A stretch of DNA of 39,103 nt from Nephromyces sp. MM_2019 (lineage: Eukaryota > Apicomplexa > Aconoidasida > Nephromycida), in the NCBI GenBank assembly GCA_015657535.1, contig JADHZB010000248.1, forward strand, positions 1-39,103, in the 5' to 3' direction. This document shows, one piece after another, positions 10,501 to 23,800 of this stretch. The translations under genes and the position numbers were made by a program. Under the pieces are notes generated by a model, which was not told where the DNA came from, made no database searches, and saw only the letters and a program-made list of their open reading frames with translations. The stretch's first letter is position 1, and each line of letters begins with the position of its first letter.

Positions 10501-13500
10501 ATGAATGCATTTATATGATGAGTACATAATTATCCTCGATATTTCGAACAAACTTCTATATGTGCGCATATATCTAAATCTTGCTATTAATCCATATAAG
10601 TGTACCTATAGGTTAAATATTTTGCTTAATATAGTAACTTTGCTACAAATTTTGCTTAATTCTTCATTTATTTTCAATTCACTGCTCAGTCTGTTAAGAA
10701 AGATGCTGTAGCTCTAATTGAAAAGTTTCTCAAATTTGATCCTGATCAAAGAATAAAGTTAAATGGTAAGTTCTAAATATTTTTACTACCATAGAAATTT
10801 TGATTTATTCCTGACCCCTTTCGATTTAAGCATTATTATTATATCCTAAAAATAAAATACAATTTGTTCCATTTTAGATCTTAGGAAAAACCCTTGGATA
10901 TCTCGTTTATGGAAAGAGACTTTGGAAATCAACAAAACAGGTACACTTGCTTGTATATATGCCGAAAATCTATACATAGTCAATTGATTTTTTAATACCT
11001 CAAATCCTTACGCTTTTCAAAGTCCTCCACCTTAAATTCATATACACCACTTTATAATATCTACAAGTGCTCGGAAGAAAAGAACTTATTTTTAACTGTA
11101 TGAATTCCACTAATGCTCGCTAAAAACACAATAATTTCTCTAATTCTTTTTTGAAAAAACTTCATCTCCAGATCCTGATGAATTTATGATGACTACAGAC
11201 ACTGACAGTAACACATACTTAGACCAGTCTTCATCAGACGATATATCAGACCGAGAAAGTTTACCAATGACAGAACACTACATGAGTGATCCAGAAATTT
11301 CTTGCTCATCTGATTTTTCGGACCTTGTGACTAAGACTGTTACTAAAAAAAAGAAGAAACCTGCTACTGAACCCGAAAAAGAACTATGTAGAGAGGTTTA
11401 TATACCAAGTTCAATGAAAAAGCCTAGCACACCAAAATCTAAGAAATCAACCGATTCATGTGTAAATGAATCCTTAGAAACATCAAGCTCAGCATCTTCG
11501 AAAAACCCTCCCAGCTCCAGGGCTATATCGGTAACTTCTAAGCATTGCCAGTTGTTGGATGATATAATAGATTCACTAGATAACATCAATTCCTATCGCA
11601 CAAAGGCATTGTCATTTAAGAAAAGTCCATCTCCTGGCCATAGTAATGTACGTACAGACACCCATTCTGATACTTCTAGAGACAACATCCCTTCAAACCC
11701 TGCCCCAAAACGTAATTCAAGTAAACCAGTTCAGAATTCAACCAGCAGGAAAACAAATGACTGTCGAACACGCAGATTAGCTTATCAATGTACTATCAAT
11801 GCACAACTTGCACATGGTAACATAACGCTTCCTTATAAAAGTAATTACAATGTCTCAAGTAAGATAGACACAGGTTTGAATAAACCCGTGAGGCAGGTTA
11901 TACCGGTTAAGAAACAAAATGAAAATAAAGAGAAATTTGAGGCTTTAAGTGATTTCAAAACTGAAAACAAAAGAAAAACATCTGATCCTACACCTAGGCA
12001 ATCATATCCTAAAAGTAACGCGACCTCTGTTAGGAAAAAATCGATTAACAATGAATCGAGTGAGCTTAAAGAATTCGCAGATCATCTATCAACCAGTAGC
12101 AGTCAGAATGATTCAGTTAATGATTTCCAGAATATATCAGAATTCAGCCCTTACAAGTCTGTGAGTAGGCAGGTTTCAATAGAATCTTCGAATAAGAAGA
12201 GCACATGGAATATCAAAAAGCAGTTTGGAAATGTTCGATCCAAAATCAATTCAGGTCTTTATGATAGTAACAAACTTAATAGCTTACCGAATAAAAAACA
12301 ATCCTCAAGCCCACAGTCAGTATCAACAGCTTCTTCTAACAATGGACGATCTACAGATCTTTCTTTTGAAGCTGTTGGATCAAGCTATAATGACCCTCCT
12401 AACTCAGCAAACAAGCATTGGGCTAGTAATAATAGAGGAAAATTTTTAAGGAGTCAACCCAAAAATAATCGAACTCACAGCAGTTATTCACCTTTTACTA
12501 GTTTTCCTGTTGATAAAACAACTAATCCCCTTTTTTATCAGCATAATATCCCAGCTTCATATCACAATTACAACTTGTAAGCAAATTTATACATTTGGAT
12601 TGACTCTTAGCTTATACTTTTACCTTAGCGATTTCCTTTAAGTGCCTTATCTCTACTAATTTAATACATGTGCAATATGATCAACTTACCGATCATAAAG
12701 CACCCTAAAAACATTATATATCAATAATTCAAATTATATATTTTTCGGTTTACAGTAATTCTAAGGATAGTGAGAGAAACACTTCTTATAATACACACAG
12801 CAAAGGTAACAAGCAAATAAACTTGGTCTAAATAGGCTTAGAACAATTTTTTTTATACTTGTTTCTTTTTAGATTTCCATCACATCACTCGAAAATCAAG
12901 TGAAATATTTCCCTCCTCGCCTCCACAATTGATAAGTAATCTAAGAATCATAAACAATAATTTCATTTAAATTTTCATTTGCTATTATATTTCAAACATT
13001 TATGAATACATATTCTTATTTTTTTAATTCCATCAGATAACTCATACACCCACCAACCGAATCAAATGTACATGAACCCTATCTCGGATTATTTCACCGC
13101 AAATAAAGTTAAATACAATAGAGATGTTAAGCAACATATTACTATGCAAAGTCCACCTCCTAAATATGTCTCTAGTTATCAAAATAATGAGACAATGAAT
13201 CCACAAATATATTCAAATCAGCCTGAGAGGAGATTATATAGTTATAACTTAGGAACAAATTATTCTCATGATTCTAATTCATGTAATTCAAAGTTGATTA
13301 CTCCCGTTGGGAGGCATTCCCAATCAAGCAACAACTCAGTGTCCTCACTTCATGGGGACTATAAACAGGCTCGTTACTCTTCATCTCAGTTTAATAGTAT
13401 CCCATCAAATCAGACACCCTACTCTAGTCATATAGCTGAAATGCAAAGTAAAATGGCAAGCCAAAGAGGCTACCCTATGATTCCTCGAATGATGAAATCT

Positions 13501-13611
13501 AACCAATTATTTAATAGCTCCCTTGAAAATAGCAAGGGACTATACCCATTGAGTCAACCATCCTTTTTTCATAATTCATCTTATGAATTTCTTTCAAACT
13601 ATATAAGTTAG
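7507..13611 (+). CDS. ARK: Aurora-type serine/threonine kinase with long N- and C-terminal extensions
   Basis: Fourteen exons: 7507-8343, 8509-8604, 8868-8962, 9185-9245, 9313-9390, 9662-9818, 9993-10067, 10233-10336, 10690-10765, 10878-10940, 11172-12576, 12756-12805, 12873-12935, 13037-13611. They encode 1244 aa. The kinase domain spans roughly residues 283-547: Gly loop LGQGTFGVV (287-295), Lys310 in YALK, alpha-C Glu329, [10 protein letters not shown] (404-413), Asp424 in IADFGW, and [14 protein letters not shown] (441-454). ADFGW and CGTLDYLxPEM are Aurora hallmarks. All catalytic residues are present, so it should be active. The activation segment reads NNNFSFCGT, with Ser439 where Aurora has its activating Thr and no Arg-Arg before it. 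A 279-residue N-terminal region and a tail of about 700 residues are rich in Ser, Asn and Lys and look disordered. Family role: spindle and centrosome control or chromosome segregation. Which apicomplexan Aurora (Ark1, 2 or 3) is not resolved. The start is the first ATG of a long open exon. Confidence 0.88.
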
Positions 13612-14914
13612 GATTTAAATTTTTTATAAATAATAGCTTAAAATTTTTTTATATTACCGAATTATAATTAAATATTAAAATAATACTTTTGCCTAAAAGG
13701 CCTAAGGAATACACTCACTCTTCATCAACCTCAAGATATTATAAAAAATGTTTCACATCATCATCGAAAATGTATTTTGGATACTAAATCTTGATTCTGG
13801 CATGCAATTTCATTATCATAACCAAAACTTATTAATTAAACAGAAATAGTACAATATAACGGAAAATTAAGCTTTCTTAATTCTACAACTTTAAAAACAA
13901 TAAGATTAGCAGTTTTGCATAATTTATTAAGAATACACTCGATATATAATTCGTTTAACTAGCACTAGACAAAGTCACATAATAAATCTTGATATAAACA
14001 GATTATAATAATTCCTAAATTCTAACAGATACTTCAATTTATCTCAGCTTTACATATTAAAAAGTTAATTCTTGATCGTGTATAATTCGGATTTGGAAGT
14101 TAGTATTAAATGCAGGCTTAATATAAGATCAGGTTCTCTAAATAAATGTATAATTACACAACTTTAACCACTTCTTACTTCCAAAAAACGGAGTGGATAT
14201 TGTAATAATATTTAAGTTCAAACTAATACCTATTTAGCTAGAAGTTTTTCCTAGATGCTCTATTAAATTTATAAGTTTGATAAAATAAAAGCTATTGATA
14301 AGCTTCCTATTTAAAATTATAAAGATAATGAGTGCTATTATATAGCTCTAACTAGAATTAAGTTAGAATTATAATCTTTAATTTAATATCTATACTCTAA
14401 ATAAATATATTTTTTATTATTATAATATATAATATGATTAGTAATTAGAATTAATTATAAAATAAATTTCTAAGTATGTTTCGATTAAATAATTATAATT
14501 TACATTTTATATATAGATAATAAGTAAGTTTGTCCCTTCAAAGTAGGAAAAAATCATTTAAACTTTAGTGTTTTCACCGATATGAATACTCTACTTCGGC
14601 TCACTTTCTATTTTGAAAACAAATAGATTCATCGCACTTAAAATTCTTCATTATTAAAAGATTCATTTGAAAAAAAATCGTGAGTAAAAGAGTTCTTATA
14701 AAATCAAAGATTTAAGAAGCAAAATCCTTTCGAGTTATCTTTCTATATCCGATCCGCTTAAAAATTTATATAATTTAGCTGATTGTGACATAAAATATTA
14801 GGAATAGCACCCATAATAGAGACATTCCGAGAATTTAATATTATTCCGAAACAAATACCTTCTAGGGCAAATTCTACAACTCCAAAGTAAAGATAAATAT
14901 ATATCTGTTTAAAA
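13612..14914. other. 1.3-kb spacer between kinase and kinesin genes
   Basis: Very AT-rich, most extreme at about 14340-14520. It has no supportable ORF and no tandem repeat. It lies between two same-strand genes, so it must serve as 3' end and promoter; no discrete site was identified. Confidence 0.6.
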
Positions 14915-17900
14915 ATGCAAAAAATGTCGGTAAAAGAAGGTTTAGGTGCCTTTGAAAATGATTCAAATAGCTTGCTCCAAAAGGTGCTTGAAGACCTTAA
15001 AATTTCTAAAAACTTCAATCTAAAAAGTTTCATAAATACTGAAAAGAAAAGGTCACCAAAAGGGTATTTTAGAGATTCAAGAGCTTCAAACAGCAAGCAA
15101 AAGTGCTGTCGTTTGAATAGCTGGTCTAACACGAGTGCTTATAGTAAATTAAAGCCACAAATTAGAGAAGTTAGCCAGCATTCAGAGTCAAAGAAACATG
15201 CATCCTGTGGGTCATTCATACAGACGTGTGTACGATTGAGGCCTGTGCACAAAGATGAATTAAACGCTGGGGCTTCTTTTGTTATCACTGACAAAAATCA
15301 ACTATCTATCCCTAGTGCCAAAAATTCTGAAAATAACTTTTCACTCAAATTGGATCATATCTTACCAGCTGATTCAAGCCAGATAGATGTATGGAAAATT
15401 GTAAAACCTTGTATTGATAGGTTTTTTAGTGGGTTTAGTACTACAATCTTCACTCATGGTCAAACAGGGACAGGAAAAACATTTACAATGCTAGGTCCAG
15501 ACATAATGGAGCTGGGGTATAACTATGAAACACCGAATTTGCCTTATTGGTCTGACACCTTAGGCAGGTTAATAAAACAAGTGAATATAATAAATTTATG
15601 GAAATCAAAAGCACAGGACCCAAGCCTAAAAAGATGTGCCCAAAAAAGAATTGAAAATGCCTTTAAGTAAGTTGCTTTTAGAATATCTATTATTAATTAA
15701 TCTTAATTTGCCTTTGTAAACATGAATAATAATACTGTTACCTTATATTCTCGATTTGAATAAATAGATGCTCGGATAAGTTGTTGGAGTCACAGAGTAA
15801 AGGGATAATACCTAGAGTTTGTGAGGAGTTATTCAGAATGTTAGTCTTAAAATTAGCACGGAGTTATCTACCTATTCCTACTGAAAATATGAAACTTAAT
15901 AAAATATATTAAAATTGCAAAATGTAGGATTGAGCTAGAGTTTGGAAATAAGCGAGAACTAGTCAAAGTATTTGTATCATATATACAAATTTACAATGAA
16001 AAGTTTCTTGATCTGTTAAATGTTAGTGATATATATTAAAGGCGCACTTAAACATAAATAATACCAAAATTTAGTTAATTATTTAAAGCCTCTATGATTT
16101 AAGATTTGTTAATTAATCATAATTGAATGTTTTTGTTGCTTGTTTTTACTAGCCTTGTGATGAGAAGCAAAATAAAATGAATTTGCACACTAGACAAAAC
16201 CACTCGAGTCTTAATCATGCAAATGTGAGTTTGTTTTTACCCTGGGTTCCGACTTTGAAACTATTTTTGTCTTTGCTTTCAAATTTATTCCAAATAATAG
16301 CTAAATAATTAACTAATAGTAAAAATCATAAGTAACTAAGGGCTAAGGTTACAAACTAGAAATGCTATATTCGTAATATTTGTAGGGTTTACAAGCTGTT
16401 GAAGTAAAAAGCACATCCGACATGATGAAGCTTTTACTTGAAGGATCATTCAACCGAACATACAGACAAACTAAGCAAAATAAAATGTCTAGCAGGTCAC
16501 ACACCATTTTCCAAGTAGAACTACGACAGTCTACAGTAGAAGATGGTCTATGTAAAGTCTCTTTTCTAAATCTTGTAGATTTAGCAGGTATAAATTTATG
16601 GATTTTTGGTTTTTATTAGTAATGCAGTATATACTGTGTTTAATGCGGAATCATAGTGTTTGGATTCTACTATGTAGGTTACTTGTTCTAGTGTAAAATA
16701 CTCTGTTAGCTCTAAACTATGAATCATATATTAAATTAACAATTTATTATAATTTAAACATTATAAACTTACAAGGTAATGAAAAGTGTAACCATAAGTG
16801 GTCACCAGGTAGGGCACATATTATTGAGATGGGCTCAATTAATAAAAGTCTTTCAGCACTTTCTTTATGTGTTGATCAGCTATCAAAGGTCAGTAACTAG
16901 AAAATGATAAGCCATAGCAAACACATGTTAAGAAATGATTCGAAAGTATAGCTTCAAAAGACTATAGTTTATAAATGCTATAGATAAAATAATTTTTGAT
17001 TCCTTTCGTACTTAATTTATTCACAGGGAGAACCTCTTGTCAGTTATCGCAATTCAAAATTAACACACTTACTACAAGATTCTCTTGGGGGAAATTGCTA
17101 CACAGTTTTCATTTTCACAATATCGCCATCATTACTTTGCCTTCGTGAAACGTTAACTACTTTGAGACTAGCAGTTAAAGCAAAAAATGTCAAAAACTAT
17201 GAGAAGGTAAGACAATTACTGGATTCAAATAGTGATATTTATCTGGTTTTAAATTATCAATTTCAGATTTGTAAAGTGATTAGCTCAATTAAGAATGTGA
17301 ACTACTTTAAAGATGAAGTTAGATTATTAAAGTCTTTCTTATGGGAAAGAGGATGTGATAAATCAATACATGAAGATCATAATAAAAAGGATAATGATAG
17401 AAATGTTAAAGTGGTTCCAAGATCAATTTCATCTGATAATATTGAAACCATTCGTTTTAGAATTGAAAAAATTGATAACAGTTACAAGTCAGATATGTGC
17501 TCAAAAAATGGCGTGGAAAAATTCAGTTTTTCTAGAGCGCAAAGAGACTCAAGAGAAAATTATTATGAAAAAAAACCAATTGCAAAGTCCTCTTCAATGA
17601 GGTGTCTACCTATGAAAGACACAAAGGCTAAATGGAAGTCACCTAAGAAAGAAATTCAATCAGACGAAGGTAAGAAAAAATCCTATTGCTTGAGCTCAAG
17701 AAATGGGCCCAAGAAAATAATACTATTACTTAAAAATTATACTCGATTTTCAAATTATTTTATTATGTGTAAACAATGCAAGAGTTGGTTGTATTATAAA
17801 TGAAATTCAGAGCCACAAAATAATTCGAACTTCGACAAAATTTTATTTCTTTTTTTAACAGATCTCCCAGAGCCTGTAAAATCGAAAAAATTCCCATCAT

Positions 17901-18775
17901 GTAGAGTTGTCGCTAAAAATCAACCGGTTGAGAAGGCTTTAGGTCCCAAGGTAGTTTCACCTATTAAGTGGAGATATGTTGAGCCACAAAAACAAGATAC
18001 TTTCAAAAATTTACTTACTAGTAAAGATGAAGATTTTATTGGAAATAGAAGGAGGTTTAGGAAGAAAACTAAATTAGAACGGTTTAATAGTTCAACTTGT
18101 AGTTATCCTTCAAGCTCCGGCAATATATCCGATTGTTCAACTCAAGACTCTCCTTTTGAAAACCCACCTTTCACTGGTAAAACTGTATTTTCAACAGTAA
18201 ATTCTAGTGGGGAATTGCCATATCAAGAAAGGCCAAGGTCAACATTTCCAATTCATCAAAATCAGATAAGTGCAAATATAAACACCTTTGAAAGGTTTCA
18301 AAACCCTGAAATGAACCAAAATTATCATATCCCAACACCAATGAATTGTGTACAAAATCCTGTGACACTTTCAGTTCATTCACAATCATTCCAAACATTA
18401 CCAAGACAATCAATTTATAAGCACACGTTACAAAATCTCCCCCATTTAAATAATATGAAAAGAATGCCTAGAAACCATTCAATGTGCTATTTACCTGGTG
18501 GACAAGGAAACCAATTTTATCAATTTTGGCCCATGCAACCACATGGTGTAAATATGCCAACACAACAAGGTCAACTTTATATTTTACCGGAAACTAAACC
18601 ATTTGCTAGGTACCATTCTGACTTCTCAGTGTGCACTTCACCCACAACCTATTCACGTGACACAACTGATGCATCGTCTTCCATAAATTATAGTTTTATA
18701 AACCAAAATATATCTCAGTATCCTGGATTCAGAGACCCAGCAATGTTTTGCCCCATTAGACCAATTTTCAATTAA
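14915..18775 (+). CDS. Divergent kinesin motor protein
   Basis: Nine exons: 14915-15666, 15768-15839, 15928-16021, 16153-16224, 16386-16587, 16776-16888, 17027-17206, 17267-17669, 17862-18775. They encode about 933 aa (953 if the 60-nt intron at 17207-17266 is retained). The motor covers about residues 100-490: VRLRP (106-110), P-loop GQTGTGKT (182-189), GIIPR, VSYIQIYNEKFLDLL, switch I NKMSSRSH (362-369), switch II DLAGNE (395-400; most kinesins have DLAGSE), and RNSKLTHLLQDSLGGN. About 60 extra residues sit between FTMLG and GIIPR, in the loop 5/alpha-2 region. After the motor comes a Lys/Ser-rich segment, then a Pro/Gln/Asn-rich tail without clear coiled coil. The start ATG follows an in-frame stop. 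Role: ATP-driven microtubule movement or end regulation. The subfamily is not recognisable by eye. Confidence 0.9.
17207..17266 (+). other. 60-nt in-frame, stop-free candidate intron
   Basis: It begins gtaaga and ends tttcag, both good splice sites for this locus. Its length is a multiple of three and it has no stop codon, so keeping it adds 20 residues beginning VRQLL just after the motor domain. I treat it as an intron because of its A/T-rich composition; the alternative is open. Confidence 0.55.
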
Positions 18776-20896
18776 ACCACAACAAACTATCTTTTAGCTT
18801 TAAAACGAATCTATGTTTTGGCTATTTGATATTCTCTATGGGGTTATTTGAACACAAGGTTCCTTTTAGCGATATGAAACATAATTTTTTTTCTTTGAAT
18901 AATTAAAAAGTTTTAATAAGGCTTTTTGTAATCATAGTTAATTACTTTTTTTGTATATCACTCCCACCAACAAGACTTTTTATGATAATTTCAAACAATT
19001 AAATTTTTTTAGACCTACCTATAACCATTTTAAATAATAAGTTTATACCAAAATAGATACAAAACCTTTGATTTGGTCACAATTTTGCATCTTTTACTTA
19101 AAATAGCTATTAGCTCCAAGCTTTACATGATTTAAAAAGCTTTCGATATAAAAAGAAGCCTTCAGCAGAAAAAATCTTTTTGTTATGTGAACCAATTTAA
19201 AAACACTCAGTTCTCAGTGAAATATCAAAAATAATTTTTCTTTTGCACCACTTACTTCCTTACTTAGGTTTTCATTTTTAATGTCTGATGAAAATTTCTA
19301 TGATATAGGCCTAAGTTGTTTTGATAATCATCCTTTCGCAAGTAAACATTACTTTAATTACTGTGTTTAAGATCCTGAAAAATACACTTTAAAAAATTTT
19401 TATTAAAAATTTTCAATCATATAAGCAAATAATATAGACATTCAGAAAACTTCAACTCATAACTTCCTCACAAGACGGAAACAAACAATGTTTGTGCTTT
19501 AGAATTTTTTCAATTTGCTAAACTTCATTTGAGCTCGCAATTGAACATAAGGAAAAAAGAGAAAAGGAAAATTATTATTTAATTTGTTGAAATCTTTTGA
19601 CTTGTTACACTTTATTTTAGCGCATAATTTTCGTCCAGATGATCATATCTGTTTCAAATTATTCATTATGTATTTAAAACTTTGCAAAAAATTGAATGAA
19701 TTTTTTTTGACATCCCAATCAAGTTATAAGTTTTTGCCAAATAAAAAGCATTAACTGAAATAGATTTTTAAGAAATCTACTGAGCCGCTAATTTACCACT
19801 TAGAGGACAATTAATTACTCTATTTCCTCTAAAAACTTATTCAAAGCTAACTTTAAAACCTCAATCCACCTCTTGTATGAGATTAAGAAGACTTACGGCA
19901 TATTTTGAATTTGATATGTACTCTTAGAGCTTATAGGAAAACTTATTCATAAACAATCTATTACAAGACATTAAAATAAAAATTTGAGACCAAGATTTCA
20001 GCACACTCATAAAAACCTCCTATTTCCATGATGTAACTCCTCCAGTATGAAGTAACATTCGCTCATTATCTCTTTACTCATTGAAGAGCTTTAACAAATC
20101 CACTACTTACATCAAAAAAAAATATTTTACACAATTTTGCATAACTCAATACTAACTTATATAGGCACTAGGGCTAAAATTGATAAACGAGCTCCATTCA
20201 CATTCAGCTTTCTAAGCACTCAACTTTACAATTATATATAACATTCCTAAACATACATTATAACCATCTACATCCACCTTTAAGCTTAAAGGTATACATT
20301 GGTTTTGTTTCTCCGTATATCATACTTATCAGCATCTACTCCAATCATCAGGTATATTGGAGCATATCTTCCAATATAGCCGTATTCGTTAAATTTTTAA
20401 TAAACATCCAAGTTTTTTCCTCAAACCTCTCAAGCAAGATCATTTTAATTAATGAGGCACCTCGTTACATATACTTTAATCACATTTCACTCCTCTTAAC
20501 TCCGAAACACAATCTATCTTATAGAACATTGATTTATATAGAGCCCTTATTGAATTGTCAGGATTGGATAGGTGTAATCACTACCAATTTGGTTATCCCG
20601 CCACACGAATAGTTTCAAACTTTGCAAAACTATCAAAAAATTTACTACCTGCAAATACGATTTGAAACGCATCTCAATTTCAATTTGAGCATATTTGGAA
20701 ACTAATCTCTTCAACACCAATTCAGATTTATAATTGAGTATCTCAGAGATTTTTGGAACTCTTATAAACTTTAATAAAGACATATTAGATTTAAGGTATC
20801 ATATTACAATCTTTACGAACTATAATTACCAAGTATAGTTTATCTATCTATATGATTGTCTTATTCTAGACAAGCCTGTGCTTTAATCTTGGTAAT
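18776..20896. other. 2.1-kb spacer between kinesin and WD40 genes
   Basis: AT-rich and mostly stop-dense. The only candidates are on the - strand near 20547-20783 and 20340-20470 (see the separate entry). There are no microsatellites of the kind that fill the DNA after 22 kb. Confidence 0.5.
20547..20783 (-). CDS. Possible small - strand gene (78 aa), unknown
   Basis: An ATG-initiated, non-repetitive frame beginning MSLLKFIRVPKISEILNYK and ending YTYPILTIQ. Composition is mixed (Glu, Lys, Arg, Leu, Ile) and unlike the Thr-His or Cys-Val repeat artefacts elsewhere. About 80 bp further along the same strand are two short overlapping frames, one with MILLERFEEKTWM and one with YIGRYAPIYLMIGVDADKY. 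A donor-like cag|gtagta lies inside the ORF after residue 45. I recognise no family. It would be the only gene on the - strand, so chance is a serious alternative. Confidence 0.22.
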   Translation of the reverse strand: MSLLKFIRVPKISEILNYKSELVLKRLVSKYAQIEIEMRFKSYLQVVNFLIVLQSLKLFVWRDNQIGSDYTYPILTIQ

Positions 20897-23800
20897 ATGC
20901 CTACCCTAGATGAAGATGATAATATGGAGGACAACCCATCAAGTTAGCAATTTATTAGCCTTTTCCTTTATATAAAATCACCCTCAAATTCTCCTAACAA
21001 CATTGCAAAATAGTAGTTAATTTATTAACCCATACTAAGATCTTATTTATTTCCATATCTTCATAGCAAAATGGCAGAAATATTCTTATTTTAAATATGA
21101 GGAAGCCTTGGGGAATATTTATGGTAGTTTAGACTACAAGACATTAGAAAGTCAGCGATTACTTAACCCTAATCGATTGTTTGACAAAGGTAATGGCTTA
21201 AAACATATTCTTTTTTTTATCTTTAACTAAATATGTGAAAATATCAATAGGCATAGAAATATATCCTAAAAATTCTTCAATTTTCCCAGAAAAACGAATT
21301 CTACGATCAAAATTAAGGGGAAATTTCAATTTGAAGATTGAAATAATGCTTTCAGATATACCAATAACAATGACTTTTGCCCATGAAGCATGTAAAACTT
21401 TTATATCTTATGATGATTGACTTTATAATTTGTGAAAATCTAAATAATTGGAATATACTTATCTGATACTGGAGAACATTAAACTTTTAAACTTTTAGTT
21501 TTATCATTCAAATATCTATTTACCACTTTCTCTCTAAATATACTCCTTCTTACTTACATTTATATAATTACTTAATCTTTCTCTATCTTCCATATATTAT
21601 TCTTTACACCCACTAAAAACATTATGGCCTCTAAACTTTATACTAATTATTTCTGAAATTTCAGATGGTGGAAGATTACTAGCTGTGGGGGGCGGAACAG
21701 GTTATTGTACATACACCTAACTTTATAAAATTTTTCCCTTATTTTGATAACACTCTTTAAATGATACAATTTTATGTTTTCTAAACTTAATTAATCATCT
21801 TATATCATAATTTGAACTACAATCTATGACAGGTATATATATACCTTTTATAATGAATATTTTCTACTTGATTTCATACATTTTGGCTATAAGTGTGTAT
21901 TTCCGATTTTTCGAAATGTTTATATACACCTTATCAAAGATTTTCCCACATCACTTAATTTTTTATATACTACAGTTTTTTCAATTTTAAATTATATATA
22001 TTTCAATAAACAAATATTTCAATACTCTAACTCATCCAAAACATATATATTATGCAAGATTAGGGATTTGTAGTATTTACAAAGCATAAATACTTTAGCA
22101 TATATAAGATATAATTGTTTTTATATATTTATAGGAGATATACAAATCTTAAGAACACCCGAGCCATATCAAACGCGCGAACAATACCTATCATCTGACA
22201 GTTCTCTTGTTAGCCACAGAGTACATAATACAAGTGTGAATGACCTGGTTAGCCTTAAATAGATATTTCTCAACTAATTTTACGCACATCTTGAACACAC
22301 ATTTGAAATGATCTCCAATACATTACACATCATAGCTAATTTTATAAATATCCCTTTTTAATTTATTCGATTATTTCTTCCCTATACACACTTGAACACA
22401 GCATAATTATGCTTTCTCTATTGAGCTTTTACTCAAATATGTGTGTAAATACACTCTCCTTAGGCATTCTCTCCCCCTGGTCTAAACAACACAGACCGAG
22501 CTCTTTACTCTGCATCATGTGACGCCAATGTATGAACATATATACAAATTTACTTATCTATTTATTTGCATATCATTTACATAAAATTTTAATACAAATT
22601 TACACTCACATAACCTCTGTGAACCGTTATAATCACATCTTCAAAATAAATACACCATTAAGAATAGATATTTATACCAATCTCAATATACACACATCTC
22701 ATAATAAATCCAAATAGTAGATCATATGATTTATTCTTATTCAAAAACCATTTCATATTATTGATTTTCTGCACACACTCCTTAGAATTATGATACTTAG
22801 GCAAACACAACACTTTTATATACACATAATGAACAAAACAAGTTCTATTTAAAGATATGTGATTGTGTAAAAATACGCAATAAGTACATACGCATAATGT
22901 CTTATAGGTTGTTAAATTTAACCTAGATCAACAGAAAGCGGAATGGCGATTAAAGGCTCACAATGAGTGGATTAAACAAATAATATTTCAACCTAACTCA
23001 CCCAGTAATTATTTATACACCTCAGTACAAACTCCACTCACACCTTTTTTTAATTTAGACATATGTATATTTCTTATTATACCAGATAAACACATATATG
23101 TAGTAACTCTATACTTGTTTTTACTCTATATGTTTAATTGAATATATAAATATTTATTTTTGAGTAGAGCTTAATATAATTATAAATTATAAATTTTTCA
23201 AAATTTATACCGGTCTATAAACACACACACATTCTGCTATATACTTACATTAATTTATACTTACACCTTGATTAATACACAATAGTATACATATTTGTAT
23301 ATACGCTTATTTAGATATATTTTGGACATGTGGAAGTGATGGCCACATTCGATGTTGGGATGAACGAAAAATAAAAATTGCCGCTCAACAAATCTTAACA
23401 CAATCAGGTTATATATTTATTATAAGACACACATAAACACGCATTTGAAGATATTAAATTTAATTATACACACATACCAAAATCTCCGTACACAATTTGG
23501 ATGTAATTTATATCCCACCTTTTCATTTATACACACATTTAGTCTCTATAAATGATTTGGATGTCATTTTAATTTCACCTAGTTAATTACACACACCCAA
23601 TCTCTATACATCATTTGAGGCTAATTAAAATTTTCACACACATTTCGAACTTATAACTATAATACTGGATATAATCATATTTTATACAACTTATAATTTA
23701 TATATTTCAACACATATTTTTATAATAAATTTCTCAGATGATCCTGAGGAATCATTAATTTATGACCAACACATTTTCCCTCTTATCGATTTGGCACGTC

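Noticed and set aside
10163..10711. Two Ile/Tyr/Phe-rich + strand frames
   Set aside because: They are kinase exons 8-9 plus read-through of A/T-rich introns.
11949..12449. Alternative-frame ORFs inside the Aurora tail exon
   Set aside because: Shadows of the continuous 11172-12576 frame, which joins in phase on both sides.
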